From Lethocerus indicus (taxonomy: Eukaryota; Arthropoda; Insecta; Hemiptera; Belostomatidae), in assembly GCA_019843655.1 (NCBI GenBank), contig JACDQD010000103.1, forward strand, positions 12,213,501 through 12,277,500: a stretch of 64,000 nt of DNA, in the 5' to 3' direction. The notes below the pieces were generated by a model. The model was not told where the DNA came from. It was given only the letters and a program-made list of their open reading frames with translations, and did no database searches. A program made the position numbers and the translations under genes. Positions 39,301 to 51,694 of the stretch are shown here, in pieces; within the stretch, counting starts at the first letter, position 1; every line of letters starts with the position of its first letter.

Positions 39301-40679
39301 TATGGTGGCTTCTAAATCTCTGAATACTCTAGAATGCCATTTTCAATTTGAAAAATCTGGTCGGAATGGTTAGAATGTCGTCAACAGTAACTTAAAAGAC
39401 AGATTCTTTCTTATCTATTTCCTTTTAAATATAAATATAAACGGTCCGATAATTAATATCTTGTGCGAAATCTGATACGAGCCTGGTTCTGCCTTTTAGG
39501 AACTAGTTCGGCCATTGCTTTCTGTTTTCTTCATGTGCTCTGCGCGCACATGTTTGTTAGTAACATTTCTTTTAGCCGTCGCGTCCTTTTACGTTATTAC
39601 ATATCTCTCGGCTCTTTCCCTTTCGGTTCCGCCTCCGGTTTCTTTGGCCGTCTGCGCCTCGAGGGCGGTCTATTAATCTGGTTTTCAGTCTCGTGTGTCG
39701 GACTCCGAAATAAAAACGGTGAATATCGTGTCGGCCTGCATCTGATTAATGATACACTCGGGTTCATTTCCAAGGGGTTCCTTGGGCTGCCACTAATGAT
39801 CCGGGGGAGGGAGGGGGGGTCTCTGTTACTTTCGGCCGAGATGCATTGGACAGTGTCAAACTAGAGCCTAATAGTCCTCTGCAACAGGATTCAACTAAAA
39901 ACATTTCACTACTCGAAATTCAAAGCGGTGTCAATATTCGAACTGTGGATTTTGGATTAGTAGATTAAGTTATGTTTATGCCACTAATATAAGGTGTTCT
40001 ATTGAATAAGGATTTCCAGTTCCGGAAAGTGTTATAAGATGAAAGTCGGGGGAAAGACCCTAAAAAATTATTCTCGTCCTTGGGAACCTCAGGAAGTCTT
40101 AAAAGTACGATATTCTCAGTGTGCAGGAAACTTAATATTTCAAGAAACCTTAGAAACTGGAAGACCTAGATGAATATTTTTTTTCTGAAAACTGACTGGA
40201 AATTTTCAATCGTCAGAAAAAACTGTAACCAATCGTACGGTGCGCTGACATGTCGCCGGAATTGAAATTTCTATTTCCAGCGCTTATTTCTTTAAAAACA
40301 CTGATGAGTATAATCAATGTTGTGCAATTAATGACTTATTTTTATTGTAGGTTAATTATAATAACTGTAACTCAAGAAAGCGACTCAAGATGGAGAGAAG
40401 CCATTAGACTAAATTAAGGAGCGAAGAGTTGTAAAAACTTCATTACACCGTCATCTCAATCGCGCCTTGTGTATTTTAATTTTGCACCTCCACAATCTAC
40501 CGTCTATTATATATGTACCCTTGGCACCGGGTTAACAACAATAAGTACTCTTCATGGAGCTAGTGTATGGTGGCGGTGGAAGGAGGGGTACCATTGTTAA
40601 GTCATAGAGGAAGAACGAAGACTTTGCCTACAATAGGCTGGGGGCAATTTTATAATAAGAATAGCCAGCAGACGAGAGA

Positions 40680-40731
40680 AGGAGGAGACGAAGAAGGAGG
40701 AGGAGGAGGAGGATGAGGAGGAGGAGGTGGC
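40680..40731. repeat. (GGA)n purine microsatellite
   Basis: Imperfect GGA triplets with a few AGA, ACG and TGA variants. Poly-Leu and poly-Pro frames on the minus strand arise from this run. Confidence 0.9.
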
Positions 40732-41034
40732 TGGGTTTGTTTATTGTGGTTGATTGAGGGGTCTGTGACGAAGACAAAGATGATGATGATGACGGTTGCC
40801 CTTGACGCGGTTGGTACCCGGCAGGCGGCGCCACCTGTGCCCATTCCCTCGCCTCTTACCTCAGTCTAAGCTCAGCTTCCATTTATGACGCTATTCGACA
40901 TTCGGCTTCGCCTAGCTTAACCGATAGCAAATGCCTTCAACCACGCATTAATGTAATTATCAACTTGTAAGCACCCTAACTCAATATTTCAGACAGAGAG
41001 GTGCAATTGAGTGCCTCGCTGCGTTACTAAACGA

Positions 41035-41102
41035 TTGCACCTGACGATGACGAGCACCCGAAAGCGATTTGGGAGAAAACAAGTAAGAGCAGACGGAAAC
41101 GC
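41035..41102 (+). repeat. Decayed relic of family B arm
   Basis: CTGACGA (41041-41047) still fits the CUGANGA box and is followed by GACGAGCACCCGAAA in the place of stem II and the GAAA box. The run after it, ending AGCAGACGGAAACGC, resembles the outer arm of B1. CCGG is lost, so the motif is unlikely to work. No flanking duplication was found. Confidence 0.45.
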
Positions 41103-43110
41103 ATGGTCCAAGCGCAAACTAATTTCATTTAATTGCTATAGTTTAAAGTTACATTGGAATTTTACAGTGTGATTAATGTTGCAGTAGGTATTAAAAATGT
41201 AAATAAAACTATAGGTTTATTTTTCCATTATTTACCTTCCCTTGAAAGATTTCTCTGTGTGACTGAATCCTACTTCGGCTCGTTTCGTATTCTAAGAAGT
41301 GTTAGAACTAACGAGCTCCTTTGGTTAAAAAAAGGAATTACCTATAAGCTGCACAGTTTTAATGACCAACCACTTCCGAATCCCACGTTAATTACTACTG
41401 AATCTCTTTCACTATGATGGACCGACGATGATTTGCCTGTCGTAATATTAATACGCTTGTGTGATTGTTATGGTCAAAGGTAATTGACTGTATACACTTG
41501 GGATACATCGAAGAGTATTCTGACGGTAGACTTGTGGATAACTGATGAACGCCTAACACCCAGACTGCAGGATGGCATGTGTAAGCCGGGTCAGGTACTT
41601 GTTGTATACCTACTCGGAGTCTGGGATATTTCATTCAAATAGATCTTAACATAAAACCGATTTTTTTTTAATCCGACCATCGGCCAGAAAGGCAGTCCCT
41701 GGTTAAGGACTTTCTCCTGATGACCGAACCCATTAAATCGGAAGGCCTCGTGTGACGCCTGTTTACATTTTTAATTGTTACCGGGCCAGAAGAACTATTG
41801 TCCGTCCCTTGTCGTTGTTCATTCGAACAGTCGAGAGTTCCAGTTGACAATCTGAGTTTCTAGTCGTTAGCATATGCTGCGTGGAGACACCTGGGCCCAG
41901 AGCAACGGCTTTCACTGTCCATTAGGTAGGAAAATTTCGACAGTAATTAAAACACCTACTCGGCGTGAACTGTGGGTCAAGCCGTCTATCTTTTAAGTTC
42001 GAGATACAATTTTGGCTGCGGTGACTCATCTAAAAGATTAGACAAAAGAAAACAACAAATAATGGATATATAGAAGGTTCAATGGTCAGAAATATAAAAA
42101 CAGTATTGAGTTAAAGAATGCAATTTCTGTTTCTGAAACCAAATGCATGGAGATACAGAAATAAATATATGTTACAATAGGCAAATGTGTTGTTCCACTA
42201 ATTCCAACTTGTGGTCGCCTCCAATCGAGATTTCTCTTATTTAGAAATCGTTACTATTCGTATTATTTGTACCAATTTTTTATTTCTCATCAGGCGTTCA
42301 AAATGAGCGAGCCTTGAAACCTTGCTAAGTGTTGCACCACGTAGTGCAAGAGCGGTATTCCTGTCTGCCGGGTGAATGAGATTATAACCTCCATCGGATT
42401 AGGTTCCAACCAGACCGCTGTTGTACTACAACCGGGGAAACAATGCGATCGGAGTTTCAGAAACTGCACGACAAAAGGGCTGTAAATTGCATAAGAGAGA
42501 GAGAGAGAGAGTTAAGGGGGTTGCGGGGGTGTCTCGTGTAAAAGACCTTTTATAGCCCAATCACGAACACTATTCGCACTATCTCGCAGGCTGCTCAACT
42601 AACAAACTTAGCTACAAAACCGGCAGGATCTAACCCAACTACTGCACTATATTGAAACTAACTTGTCTCAGGTAATTTTATTGCCTCTGTACTAGCAATT
42701 ATCTATAGTAATAGGCTTGTCGCTAGCCAAACAAAACTATTCTATGTCCCTACTGATATTATTAGGCCAGTTCCACAACAGGATTTTCAACGAGTCACGT
42801 ACCACTGATATAAATTGCCACCGTATGTAGTTTCTATCAAGTAAATAAAAGTGAAAGTAATTTTTTAGATTGTTTGGACAGGATGCTACAGCGGCCACTG
42901 AATTAATGTCAAAGTACCTTATTCTAGGTCTAACACAATTCTACAGGCGACGGTTAGAAGTCGAAACTTGTCGTTTGGGAGGAGCCCGAAATATTTCATG
43001 CGATCGACAGTAGTATAACGAAGAATTTGATATAGATAAATACAGGTTTCTTGCAGTAGTCCAATCATAGCATATCATACCGACTTCATGTTCAATCTTG
43101 AAACTACTAG
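41103..43110. other. Non-coding stretch
   Basis: Only the GA microsatellite stands out. Confidence 0.6.
42494..42511. repeat. (GA)9 microsatellite
   Basis: About nine GA units. Confidence 0.9.
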
Positions 43111-43312
43111 AAAAACTAATCGACGCATCCGGGATGAACAACAAAATCGACAAACCTGCCGTGGCCAGTCGCATGTCTCATGACTCAATTTGTTTTGATT
43201 AGGCCGACATGTAGAATAAAGGACGGTTTCAAGGTTACCGCTCGACCTTAGGTGTCCAGTAGGTAGGGATTTAACCAATTGTCCAAGAAACATTTCAACC
43301 TGTTGACAGCCA
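43111..43312 (+). repeat. Interspersed repeat family A, copy 3 (diverged)
   Basis: It keeps GGGATGAACAACAAAATCG, CATGACTCAA, GATTAGGCCGACA, GGTTTCAAGGTTA and CAGTAGGTAGGG in the same order as copy 1. It is clearly more diverged: the CTCTTCTATAGGGCGG stretch has changed, and about 16 extra bases follow the CCAATTGT box. Homology fades after the CTGTTGACAG block, so the right third of the unit is missing. Confidence 0.65.
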
Positions 43313-43576
43313 TCTGCCCAATGGGCTTTTTTTCTTTTGCATCATCCACCATTCTTCATTTATATTCGCCAGCAACTGTTTTCGTTGATATTTCTCTCTT
43401 TGTTTAGAATATATAGTTGGCATAAAAAAACCCGGATCCTACACCCCCTACACCCTTATAAAATTAGTTCGTAACAATTTTCAGTAATTAAGATCAATTG
43501 CCGTCGTAAGAACAGAATTGAATTACTCCCAAGTGCACATGTATAAGTGGAGTTTTCCATTTGCTCCATTACCTAC

Positions 43577-43589
43577 ATAAGAGTCTGAC
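43577..43589 (+). repeat. 13-base direct repeat, left copy
   Basis: ATAAGAGTCTGAC recurs at 43663-43675. Both copies are followed shortly by TTCTGG. They flank an AT-rich stretch that includes the TTTA repeat. Confidence 0.6.
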
Positions 43590-43647
43590 TTCTGGTCAGG
43601 GTTTTTTTAGTTTCATGATTTTACATTCTATTTGACAATAAATTATA

Positions 43648-43664
43648 TTTATTTATTTATTTAT
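43648..43664. repeat. (TTTA)4 microsatellite
   Basis: Four TTTA units directly before the second copy of an ATAAGAGTCTGAC repeat. Confidence 0.85.
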
Positions 43665-43675
43665 AAGAGTCTGAC
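43663..43675 (+). repeat. 13-base direct repeat, right copy
   Basis: Second copy of ATAAGAGTCTGAC. This may be a local duplication of about 86 bases that has since diverged. Confidence 0.6.
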
Positions 43676-46600
43676 CCGAATTCTGGGCGGTTCAACGTCG
43701 CTGTGTGTCCTTTAAATCCTCGAGATTTGGCCCGGAGCGTTAGTCCGAAATTGCGAGGAACAACCGACCGGTCGACCTCGGGGCCGACATCCAATGCTGG
43801 GTGTCGGTAACTTCTGTTTCTTGGCAAGATCAAGGCTCTTGGACAATAATACGTACCGCAGCCTTCACGGACGATACGTGGAGCCTCCGGGAGAGATAAA
43901 AAAATTGTCTTCCTACATGTACGAATTCGGTCCTGAGACCAAAAGGAATCCGCTGCTGACGATGGTGAGAAACCTAAAACAAGTTTAGATGACCAGATTT
44001 GGAAAATTTCATTTAGAAAATCTTGGGTTGGACCGGCAAATATAAGATACAGGGATTGTATTTTTGGCAAATATCTTTAAACAATTTTCGGTGAATGTGA
44101 AGTGTCGTCGCAATAAATATTTAAGGCACACTGCAGCTTATTGCAGAGAGGCCAAATCCTGAATGATGATGGAAGATCGCAAGAGGAGATGATTATTACG
44201 ACCACATAAAAGAATTTTAAATTCAAAGGTTAATTCTCATTTATGAGGCAATTATTATTGCGCATTTAAGACCGAAGGCCGCGCATTACAACAATCGTAC
44301 GGGTAATAACCTTTTTTCTGTCACCGAACGCGTACAGTCGAGTACGTACGCATTCAGTACACTGTGCAATAACAAACATATGAGTTCGATTGATCGTGAA
44401 CTAGATGGCACTATTGTCTAATTGCAATGGAAGTGTAGTACAATTTAGTACGTTTTTATTTGGTTTAAATTTTATTTACTAAATATGTTTCGATGAGAGG
44501 GGAAACTGGATTTTTTTATTGGCCTAGTGAGGTCACATTCCGGCCAGAAAAAAACTGAAATTACACTGAACAACGCCGATTATTTTCAATTCGTTTCCGC
44601 ATCGTTACAAAATAAATTGTTGCAATGAAAATTACATTAACAGTCGTCTTGAACAGAAGCACCTTCTCAAGGGACTCGGGTGTCCTTGCATAGAACCCAT
44701 ATGGGTTTACATAATGTATGGAGTCGCAAGGCGGCTGAGCGTTCAGATAAATAGCGAACAGCATTCGAACCCCCACACGGGTTCAGGTTTTCTAACTGTA
44801 GGAGTAGAAAAAAAAATCCCCAGGAGATTTTTCAACCTGTTGGCGGTACCTGTTCATATTTGAATAATGGGGATGAGCGCGTTACTCAAATTTGGTTTCG
44901 CTGACGTATAATTTTCAGCAGGATTGAATCTCAACAAGTCTGAGAATAATTTTCTAAGTATTGTGTACTGAAGTACTGATTCGTAGGCATACATGTTTAA
45001 GTGAAATAACCATATGATATATAGGGGTCATGAAAAATATTTTCCGTGCATATAAAATATTTATATATTGTGCACGAGGTCTTGTATTGGTAATCCACAG
45101 AATCTTAGGCTGGGGAGCCAGATGTCTGGATCGAATTGTTTGTATCCAATAAATTCAGGGTAATTTATATGTCCGGCACTGTTGGCCTGACAGAACTAAA
45201 CTTACGAAACATACGGGCCGAACTTACCTTGGGGAGGGAACCAAACCGAAGCCGATCCAAACGAAAGTTTATTCAACTCCGACTTTGCCTTCGAATTTGG
45301 CCAAGGTAACGAAAGCGGACTGCCTGCAGTTATCTGATGATTTCAAGGCGTTCGAGGCCTAATATTTCACTCTTTGCGCTCACCGGCAGCATCTTTTTAG
45401 AATTGCAGATGTATTTTTTATTTGTGTTTTAAACGCCCAATCGGTCCTCAACATTATTTCTTGGTGCGTAGACAAGACACATAGTGCATAACGCTGTTAT
45501 TGTTGAGATTGGCAGTGACGAAGGAATTCGAAAACGACCGAGACATTTGTTACTAAAAGGACCACTAACCTCAAAATTTTACATCCCACGGAATACTACC
45601 AAGGTTTTTTCATAAAATTAACGTTCTAAATATGATATGGTACAAATCATTCATGTTAATATTATCAATAATATAATGGCCTTAGATTCGTTCAATATGT
45701 AAATGTAAAAAAAAATATAAATTTCCATTTATTAAAAAAGACTATTAAAGGTTCATAAAAAGTAGAAATATTGTTCTATATTTTTCCTAAAGCAAAAGCA
45801 TCGCTCATTCCGAATATTGGACTGGACCTTATATAAACACTTGATGAGGCAAAAAGTAGAATCAGAATATAGTGAAACATTTACAAAAAAAAACGAAAAT
45901 TGCAAATATATTCAAATTACTCTGCGGCCCACCGAAATTCTCTCACGGACCACTGGTCCGTGGTACATATCTGAAAAGCGTATAACAACTCCCTCTCAGA
46001 ATAAAAAAATTGTGTTCTTCATCAAGCCAAAACAGGAAGCACGAAAATCGGTAGGGCGTTAAATTTCAATCAGGTTAAGTTACCAACTGGAGTAACGTTA
46101 AATGGCGTTTGAAATTCGGCATTTCGTTGTATCTGTTGAATGTTGTGATTTTAGTGAATTTAGTCAATTTTCGGACATCGTTGCCCGCTCTAGCGGCGCC
46201 GGTTAGCAACTCCTCGCTACGTCGTTCGGCACTAATAAAATTCTACGTTCCACATTTCGTGGAGACTCGATACGAAACAATTATGTTAACATTTTATACG
46301 GAGAAATATGTTGTAAATTTTGTGGGAATTCTGGCAATCATCTTAAAAAGTTTCATGACTTTTTGAATGAGCATTTGCTAGGGATTTATTTCGTCGCAAG
46401 TCTATGAATAATTGGCACTTTTCATCTTGGGATCTTCCTAATGTTATTGTTTATTTTATTGCACTAAGCAGCTATTCGTGCAATAAATGCAAAATTTCAA
46501 GATTAAACTTGAAAAAAAACTTGCGCAAAGCTGCGATCTATAAATAAAGAAGAAAAAAAAATTAAACCTCAAACGCGTCACGCGATTAGTAAATAAATAG

Positions 46601-47496
46601 AAATTTTTTAAGTCTACGTTAGTATTCATATTCGGTTACATTTATGAGATGGAATTGTCTCAAACTACCTTTAATTAAATATTTTCAATGTCCACTGAAT
46701 GAATTATATTCGAAACTCGTATCAGGCAAAATAAAGAGCTGTAATTTTACATAACGCTCCGTTTTGAATCATGTTACTCCCTGCTGTTACAGTCGACGAA
46801 ATGAGGTGGACACTGTAAATAATAATTACGATTCCCAACCCCCCGCCCGGTGGCCTCATTGTATAATGTATTTAACCCATTGTTCTATAAACCTGATTAA
46901 CTTACAATTGCAATCGTCGTACAAGCAGTCAAGTTAGCGACGCAGCCGGCTTCGGACCGTCCCAAGGGCGCCGATTGTTCGATTGTTATTTGTTATTTTG
47001 TTTTCTGTTATTTTATTCCCAAAGATAATGTTATTCGCTTTGTCCCAGTCAACCGGCGATCAGGTGATACGGCCCGTAGAGGAAATGAATGTTTTACGCG
47101 GCCAGGAAGTACGCGGCCTAAGGTCACTCAGCCAATGGTTTCCCTTCCTAGACGCTTTGGTTTATGCAATTTGAAAACGACATTTAAATCACTTCATTAT
47201 GAGACAAGAAAAGGCGAATATTATTACCATTTACTGTTCCAACAACCATAGAAACTACCATAATTATGTGTTTGTTACTTACAAACGTTAACTTGTAATA
47301 TCATCCGTTCTGTAGTTTATTTGGAAGCAGACACATATTTTCGGTATTTCGTTTCAATAAATTACTCCTGTTTTTGAACGTTTTCAATTTTTCCGTTATT
47401 TATCGTCTACAGTTGATTCATCCCATCACGCTCTAATAACATTAATGATTCTGATATTCAAGAGACAAGAAATAAAGTCTAGTGAGGTCAATCATT
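43676..47496. other. Non-coding stretch
   Basis: 43690-43960 is GC-richer, with frames on both strands that match no family. The remainder to B2 is AT-rich with no feature recognised. Confidence 0.55.
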
Positions 47497-47506
47497 AATC
47501 TACATT
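47497..47506. repeat. Left target-site duplication of B2
   Basis: aatctacatt lies directly left of the tail of B2 and recurs at 47927-47936. With one mismatch the repeat can be extended a few bases on either side. Confidence 0.6.
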
Positions 47507-47926
47507 TAGAATACCTGTTTTGTGATCTACGAGGGGTTGGAATACCGTAGATTTCGTGTGTTTCTGTCTTCTCTCGCTGGTTTGGTCTTTTTCTAGTTGC
47601 AGTGCTAATCGCTTTTGGCACTTTGGATGTTTTTCTGGCGTCCTCACTGCGCTGTCACTGTCACTTGTAGTGTGGTGGTTGTCTGTTTGTCGTCTGTGTA
47701 TATACCAAAATAAGACCAACAGCATCCCCCAAAAACACAATAACAGACACGACAAAGAGACAACCACCACAGTACAAGTGACAGTGACAGTGCAGTGAGG
47801 ATGCCCGAAAAACATCCAAAGTGCCAAAGTGACTGACACCGCTACTGAAGATGGCGAGCAGCCGAAACCGGTCTAGGAAAAGACGAAACCAGTCAGAGGA
47901 GACAGAAACACACAAAATCAACAATG
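47507..47926 (-). mobile_element. Fold-back element B2, opposite orientation to B1, with target-site duplication
   Basis: This is the second full-length copy. It begins with the reverse complement of the B1 tail (47507-47547), giving the opposite orientation. The left arm runs from about 47548 to 47700 and the right arm from about 47741 to 47923, around a loop of about 40 bases. The pairing includes an inner arm region that B1 has only once. The left arm has lost the block holding the hammerhead core: it jumps from CTAG near 47597 to a sequence that in B1 lies past the core. The right arm keeps it. The direct repeat aatctacatt flanks the element. Short overlapping reading frames inside it are products of the inverted arms, not genes. 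Confidence 0.75.
47841..47877 (+). ncRNA. Hammerhead-ribozyme-like core in the right arm of B2
   Basis: The same core as in B1: CTGAAGA at 47845-47851, stem II GGC/GCC around GAGCA, GAAA at 47864-47867, CCGG, then TC at 47872-47873. Stem I would pair GCTA with TAGG, giving about three pairs and one mismatch, so it is weaker than in B1. Conservation of every core base between the two insertions suggests function while the family was active. Confidence 0.55.
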
Positions 47927-47936
47927 AATCTACATT
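47927..47936. repeat. Right target-site duplication of B2
   Basis: Second copy of aatctacatt, just past the right arm. The exact boundary with the element is uncertain by a few bases. Confidence 0.6.
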
Positions 47937-50875
47937 ATTTCTTTGCGGATCGTTTTCGGCTTTTACCAGTCAGATCAATCAATAATTGTGTCTAAGCACA
48001 TTTGTTTGTTGTTATATTTAATATTTTAAGCCAGGAAATTGATTCCCAGTATTTATTTGATAGGATAACGTATGTAGAATTCATCACAATTATCTGGCCA
48101 CAACATACGACACGTCCCATTCTGATAACAAATCAGAATTAAGTGAAATTCTCCGATCTACTACAATAATGAATAAGTCAATATTACCCACTGGAGGTGT
48201 CTTAATGGAATGAAGCGTTTCATTCAAAACGCCAATAACAAAATAATAAAGTGGTATAAGAAATTGTGACGGGTGAAAGCTTTCAAATTAACATACAATA
48301 CTAGTTCATTCGTCATTCCTTCCCTTCTTATTCAGGTCGGATTATACACTTCTAGAAATGAAGTCATTGTGGGGGGATCAATAATATTCTCGCTACTAAC
48401 TACTAATTTCCTATAGTTTATAACCTTCTGCATTGCTGAGGCGTAACTTGAGCTATTGTAATATGAGTCAGAATGCAGGCACACCCCACGGCATGTTACG
48501 TTTTTCTCAGTTCTAGAATTCAGTAAACGTTTAGTAAATATTTTGCTGTCCAGCTATTTCTTAACTACATTTGGACTGAGAGTTGTACTTTCATTCAGTA
48601 TAATTGCGAAGAAAGATAAATTAACTGCTTAAACAAGAATTATCTCCTAGGAAATAAAAGTCTCATCATTAAGAATCATCCTTTATCCATTCTATATACT
48701 AACAGGGAACAGAAAAAATTACTTGTCGACTTTAGAACTTGAAAAATGTATTAACTTCAATTCTTATATATTTATTTTCTACTTTGGAAAACAAACTTGT
48801 TATTAATATATCCTTCTTACAACATAAGCCAATGACAAGTTCAGGACTCCTGTCATAACTTTAACAAGAACTGTAATCAGTATAATTAAAAATGTTACTA
48901 AAGTACAGTTAAACTTTAATCTTGAAGGGCTTACCGCACTCACTTTTCTTCTAAACTTTTGCCAGTTAAAACTTTGTTTTAAAGTCCCACTCCCATTAGG
49001 GAATATCCTGGTAATTATTGACTTGTCACAAGTAGTGATCATATACACAATATATATTCTTGTTGTAAATTTTAAAAACGACTTGTGCTATCTTTCGTTA
49101 CAACTTTCGATTCTGATACCGGACTTGAATATTATTTCTTGATTTTTTTTTGAAGAGTTGAAAGAGAACGTCCTGTTGTAGGCGTAAAGGGGAACTCTTG
49201 CGTGAGGGGAAACGCTTATCTGGCGGAGGGTTTCCACAATAACGATACGGAGTGTTCCTCCCGTAGTTTAGATAGACCAGGGCGGCAGAAGGTCGAGACA
49301 GTCTACTGCGCAGCACAAGATACTGATTCAGTTGAAACGGAGAGGTTTATACACTCGGTATGAAGCGGTCTAAACGTAAATTGGACGAGGTTATCGATCA
49401 TATAACAGCAAATAAGGAAACGGATTGCAAAAAAATATCTCGGGTCGTTCAAACTGGGCGTCCTCCATTATATCCACGAATCTAAAATGTATTCGAATAA
49501 TAACACTGAGCAAAAACGGCGAGGTCTTAATTCGCGCTCAGAGCCATCTGGTGAGTGCTTGAAGCATTGTCATTGCGACAGAACACCGGACAAACCTTCA
49601 ATACTAAAATTCTATTAAAATTGTATTTAAAGTACTAATACAAAAATTAACCCCTTGCACAAGGGATGTAATAGACGGATAAGAACGGATATGAATTAAA
49701 TTAACTAACACTAAATAACAGTACATCATTCATATTATTCTATCTTAAACTGTTACATCCACGGCCATTTCTATCTATTGAATTGGTTATCGAGTTAAAC
49801 GTTTCTGTCGATCGCATTATAGATATAAGCCACTTTTCGAGTGTGTTAATAAACCTGAAAATATTCCAGTTTCAGTTTTTTTTTCTAATCATAAAGTGGA
49901 AGAAAAATATTCGAATGTTGCCAGTCCCCCGAGAGCATAACGAAAATAAATAGCGATTGATACTATCAAACAGTGTTTGTCCAACTTTATCTGGGATCAT
50001 GCCTATCATTCCTGAGATAAGCCCGTTAAGCGCATATGACCTCTGTTTACCTGGGCACTTTTTTTAGCTTCTCCGTCGTCCATATTTTCCGAAATGTAGA
50101 GACCGGTTTGCCTTCAAGAATTTTCGTAATAGACAAATATTTTTTTTCAAATAGCAGGACAAATTTCACCGCTCTATCAACTATAACTTCAGGGTTGATT
50201 CCTTTGAGTTTTTACCGTAAATGGGACAATCGTTTCATAGTCCATCATTAATATTTTAGGAAATGTGCAATGATTTTTTTCCGATTGATCGTTCATCAAT
50301 TCTGCATATCCCGGATCTACTCAATATGGTTAGCTTATTGGGAAACAGAAACTTGCTAGCGAGTACATAAATCATACGAATTCGTGTTATAATCATGAAT
50401 TTTTAATGAGGAATTTATTCGAACGCGTCCATTTGGGAGAATGAAGGTCGTACAGCAGAAAATGAGGTGATAAAGCTCACCATTCTTTATTCGCAGGATT
50501 CCCATTCAGGATTTTCACGCTATTTGTAATATAAAAAGAAACAACAACACGGTTGTCTAGATTTTTGTCCGAATGCTCGCTCATACACGACCGTAACCAT
50601 GACCCCTATATATGGAAGTCATAGGTTAAAAGCGTTATAGCGGTCCGCCGTTAACATTTACAAGGCCGTTTAAAGATTTCTTACGTCATTGAACTTCTAA
50701 TATCCACCTCCAGGTTTGAAATGTTAGGAATCAAAGGACTAAAACAAAGGATTCCAAAAACTATTTAGTCCGATATCATTCAATCGCAAAGCCGGTAATT
50801 CTCGGGGCCACTAGCTGCATTGAAGTTATTATAGGTAATAATGCCTATGTGGTTTTTCGTTAGATTCTTTTTCAG
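47937..50875. other. Non-coding, AT-rich stretch
   Basis: No repeat copies or credible exons recognised. Confidence 0.6.
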
Positions 50876-51004
50876 ATGTCGCAACAGGAGATATTAAATT
50901 GCCGGCCGTTTCGGATAACGACCCATTGTTAGGCATCGTCGAGTCGCACGAGCTTTCGAACGAACTTAATGTTTCTCCCAGTCCAACATCGATTCTCAAA
51001 TTGA
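50876..51004 (+). CDS. Candidate internal exon, 129 nt, symmetric phase
   Basis: A pyrimidine-rich acceptor (TTCTTTTTCAG) ends at 50875 and a GTAACA donor begins at 51005. Between them one frame is open, encoding about 43 residues with a clear soluble-protein bias: acidic at the start (Asn-Asp near residue 14, then Glu residues) and a Ser-Pro-Ser-Pro stretch near the end. Length is divisible by three and both ends share the same phase, so the exon could be skipped without a frame change. Past the donor the frame becomes hydrophobic and random-looking, which supports a boundary there. The donor is weak at -1 and +5. The minus strand is also open with a plausible composition, so the strand is not certain. 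No family is recognised. Confidence 0.3.
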
Positions 51005-51653
51005 GTAACACACAGTTAGACATTTTGTTGACACGCAATCCACTATATTATTGCTTTAATTCTTTGGTGAAATTTTTTAAGGACTATCTTGTTATCTTAT
51101 TTCCCCAAAAGTATTGTTATCTTGAGTCTATCAAATTTCTAATACGGTGGAAATATTTTGGGACATCTTCGCTTGTGAGGCATTACCAATCGATACTTGT
51201 GTTACTGACCATCGTCAGTAGCATTCCGCCAGCGACATATTGGGCTAGTTTATGGCTGTCATTACCGTAGTATCAGGAAACCGGTCGATCTTGGGATTTT
51301 TATGAGGACGGCGTGTCCTATCCGCGACAAAAGCTTGATATTGGCCCATCATGCTGTAATTGGAAAAACAGGAAACAGTTTCTATACAGCGTTCAGAGGG
51401 GTTTTTTTTTAATTACTCCCAGTTTCTCTATCATTTATGCGATTGAGGGGAATTTACAGTCGGTACCGGCCTGTAGCTATCCTGAATATTCAGCTAAACT
51501 GGAACTGGAGTCAGAAGGGTGCGATAAGAAGACACATTTGGTGTACGACCCTTAAGGGTACTCCCACCCTTCACCGACAATGCAGTCCTATGTCAGTGTA
51601 AGGTTTCCACCCGATACCCAATATAACCCTTAGAGCTCAACGCATAGCCTTGA

Positions 51654-51657
<4 letters not shown>

Positions 51658-51691
<34 letters not shown>
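51658..51691. repeat. (GT)17 microsatellite
   Basis: 34 bases of perfect GT. Likely polymorphic in length. Confidence 0.97.

Positions 51692-51694
<3 letters not shown>

Larger units (their letters stand above)
31413..41034. other. Non-coding stretch with low-complexity DNA
   Basis: The low-complexity tracts at 34571-36350 and 40680-40731 dominate. A 147-codon frame at 30829-31272 (partly upstream) and a 143-codon frame at 33681-34112 show no recognisable domain. 37330-37440 is a T- and G-rich patch made of GGTTGG-like motifs. Confidence 0.55.

Noticed and set aside
40628..40844. Poly-Leu, poly-Pro and Ser-rich minus-strand frames
   Set aside because: They arise from the GGA repeat read in different frames.
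44826..44851. Fourth copy of family A
   Set aside because: Only about 15 bases match (CAACCTGTTGGCGG). Not enough to call a copy.
46109..46366. Signal-peptide-like frame
   Set aside because: The apparent Met is a TTG codon. The remainder is hydrophobic and AT-driven.
47495..47839. 114-codon minus-strand frame and overlapping plus-strand frames
   Set aside because: They lie across the inverted arms of fold-back B2 and change composition with the arms. They are products of the repeat, not a gene.
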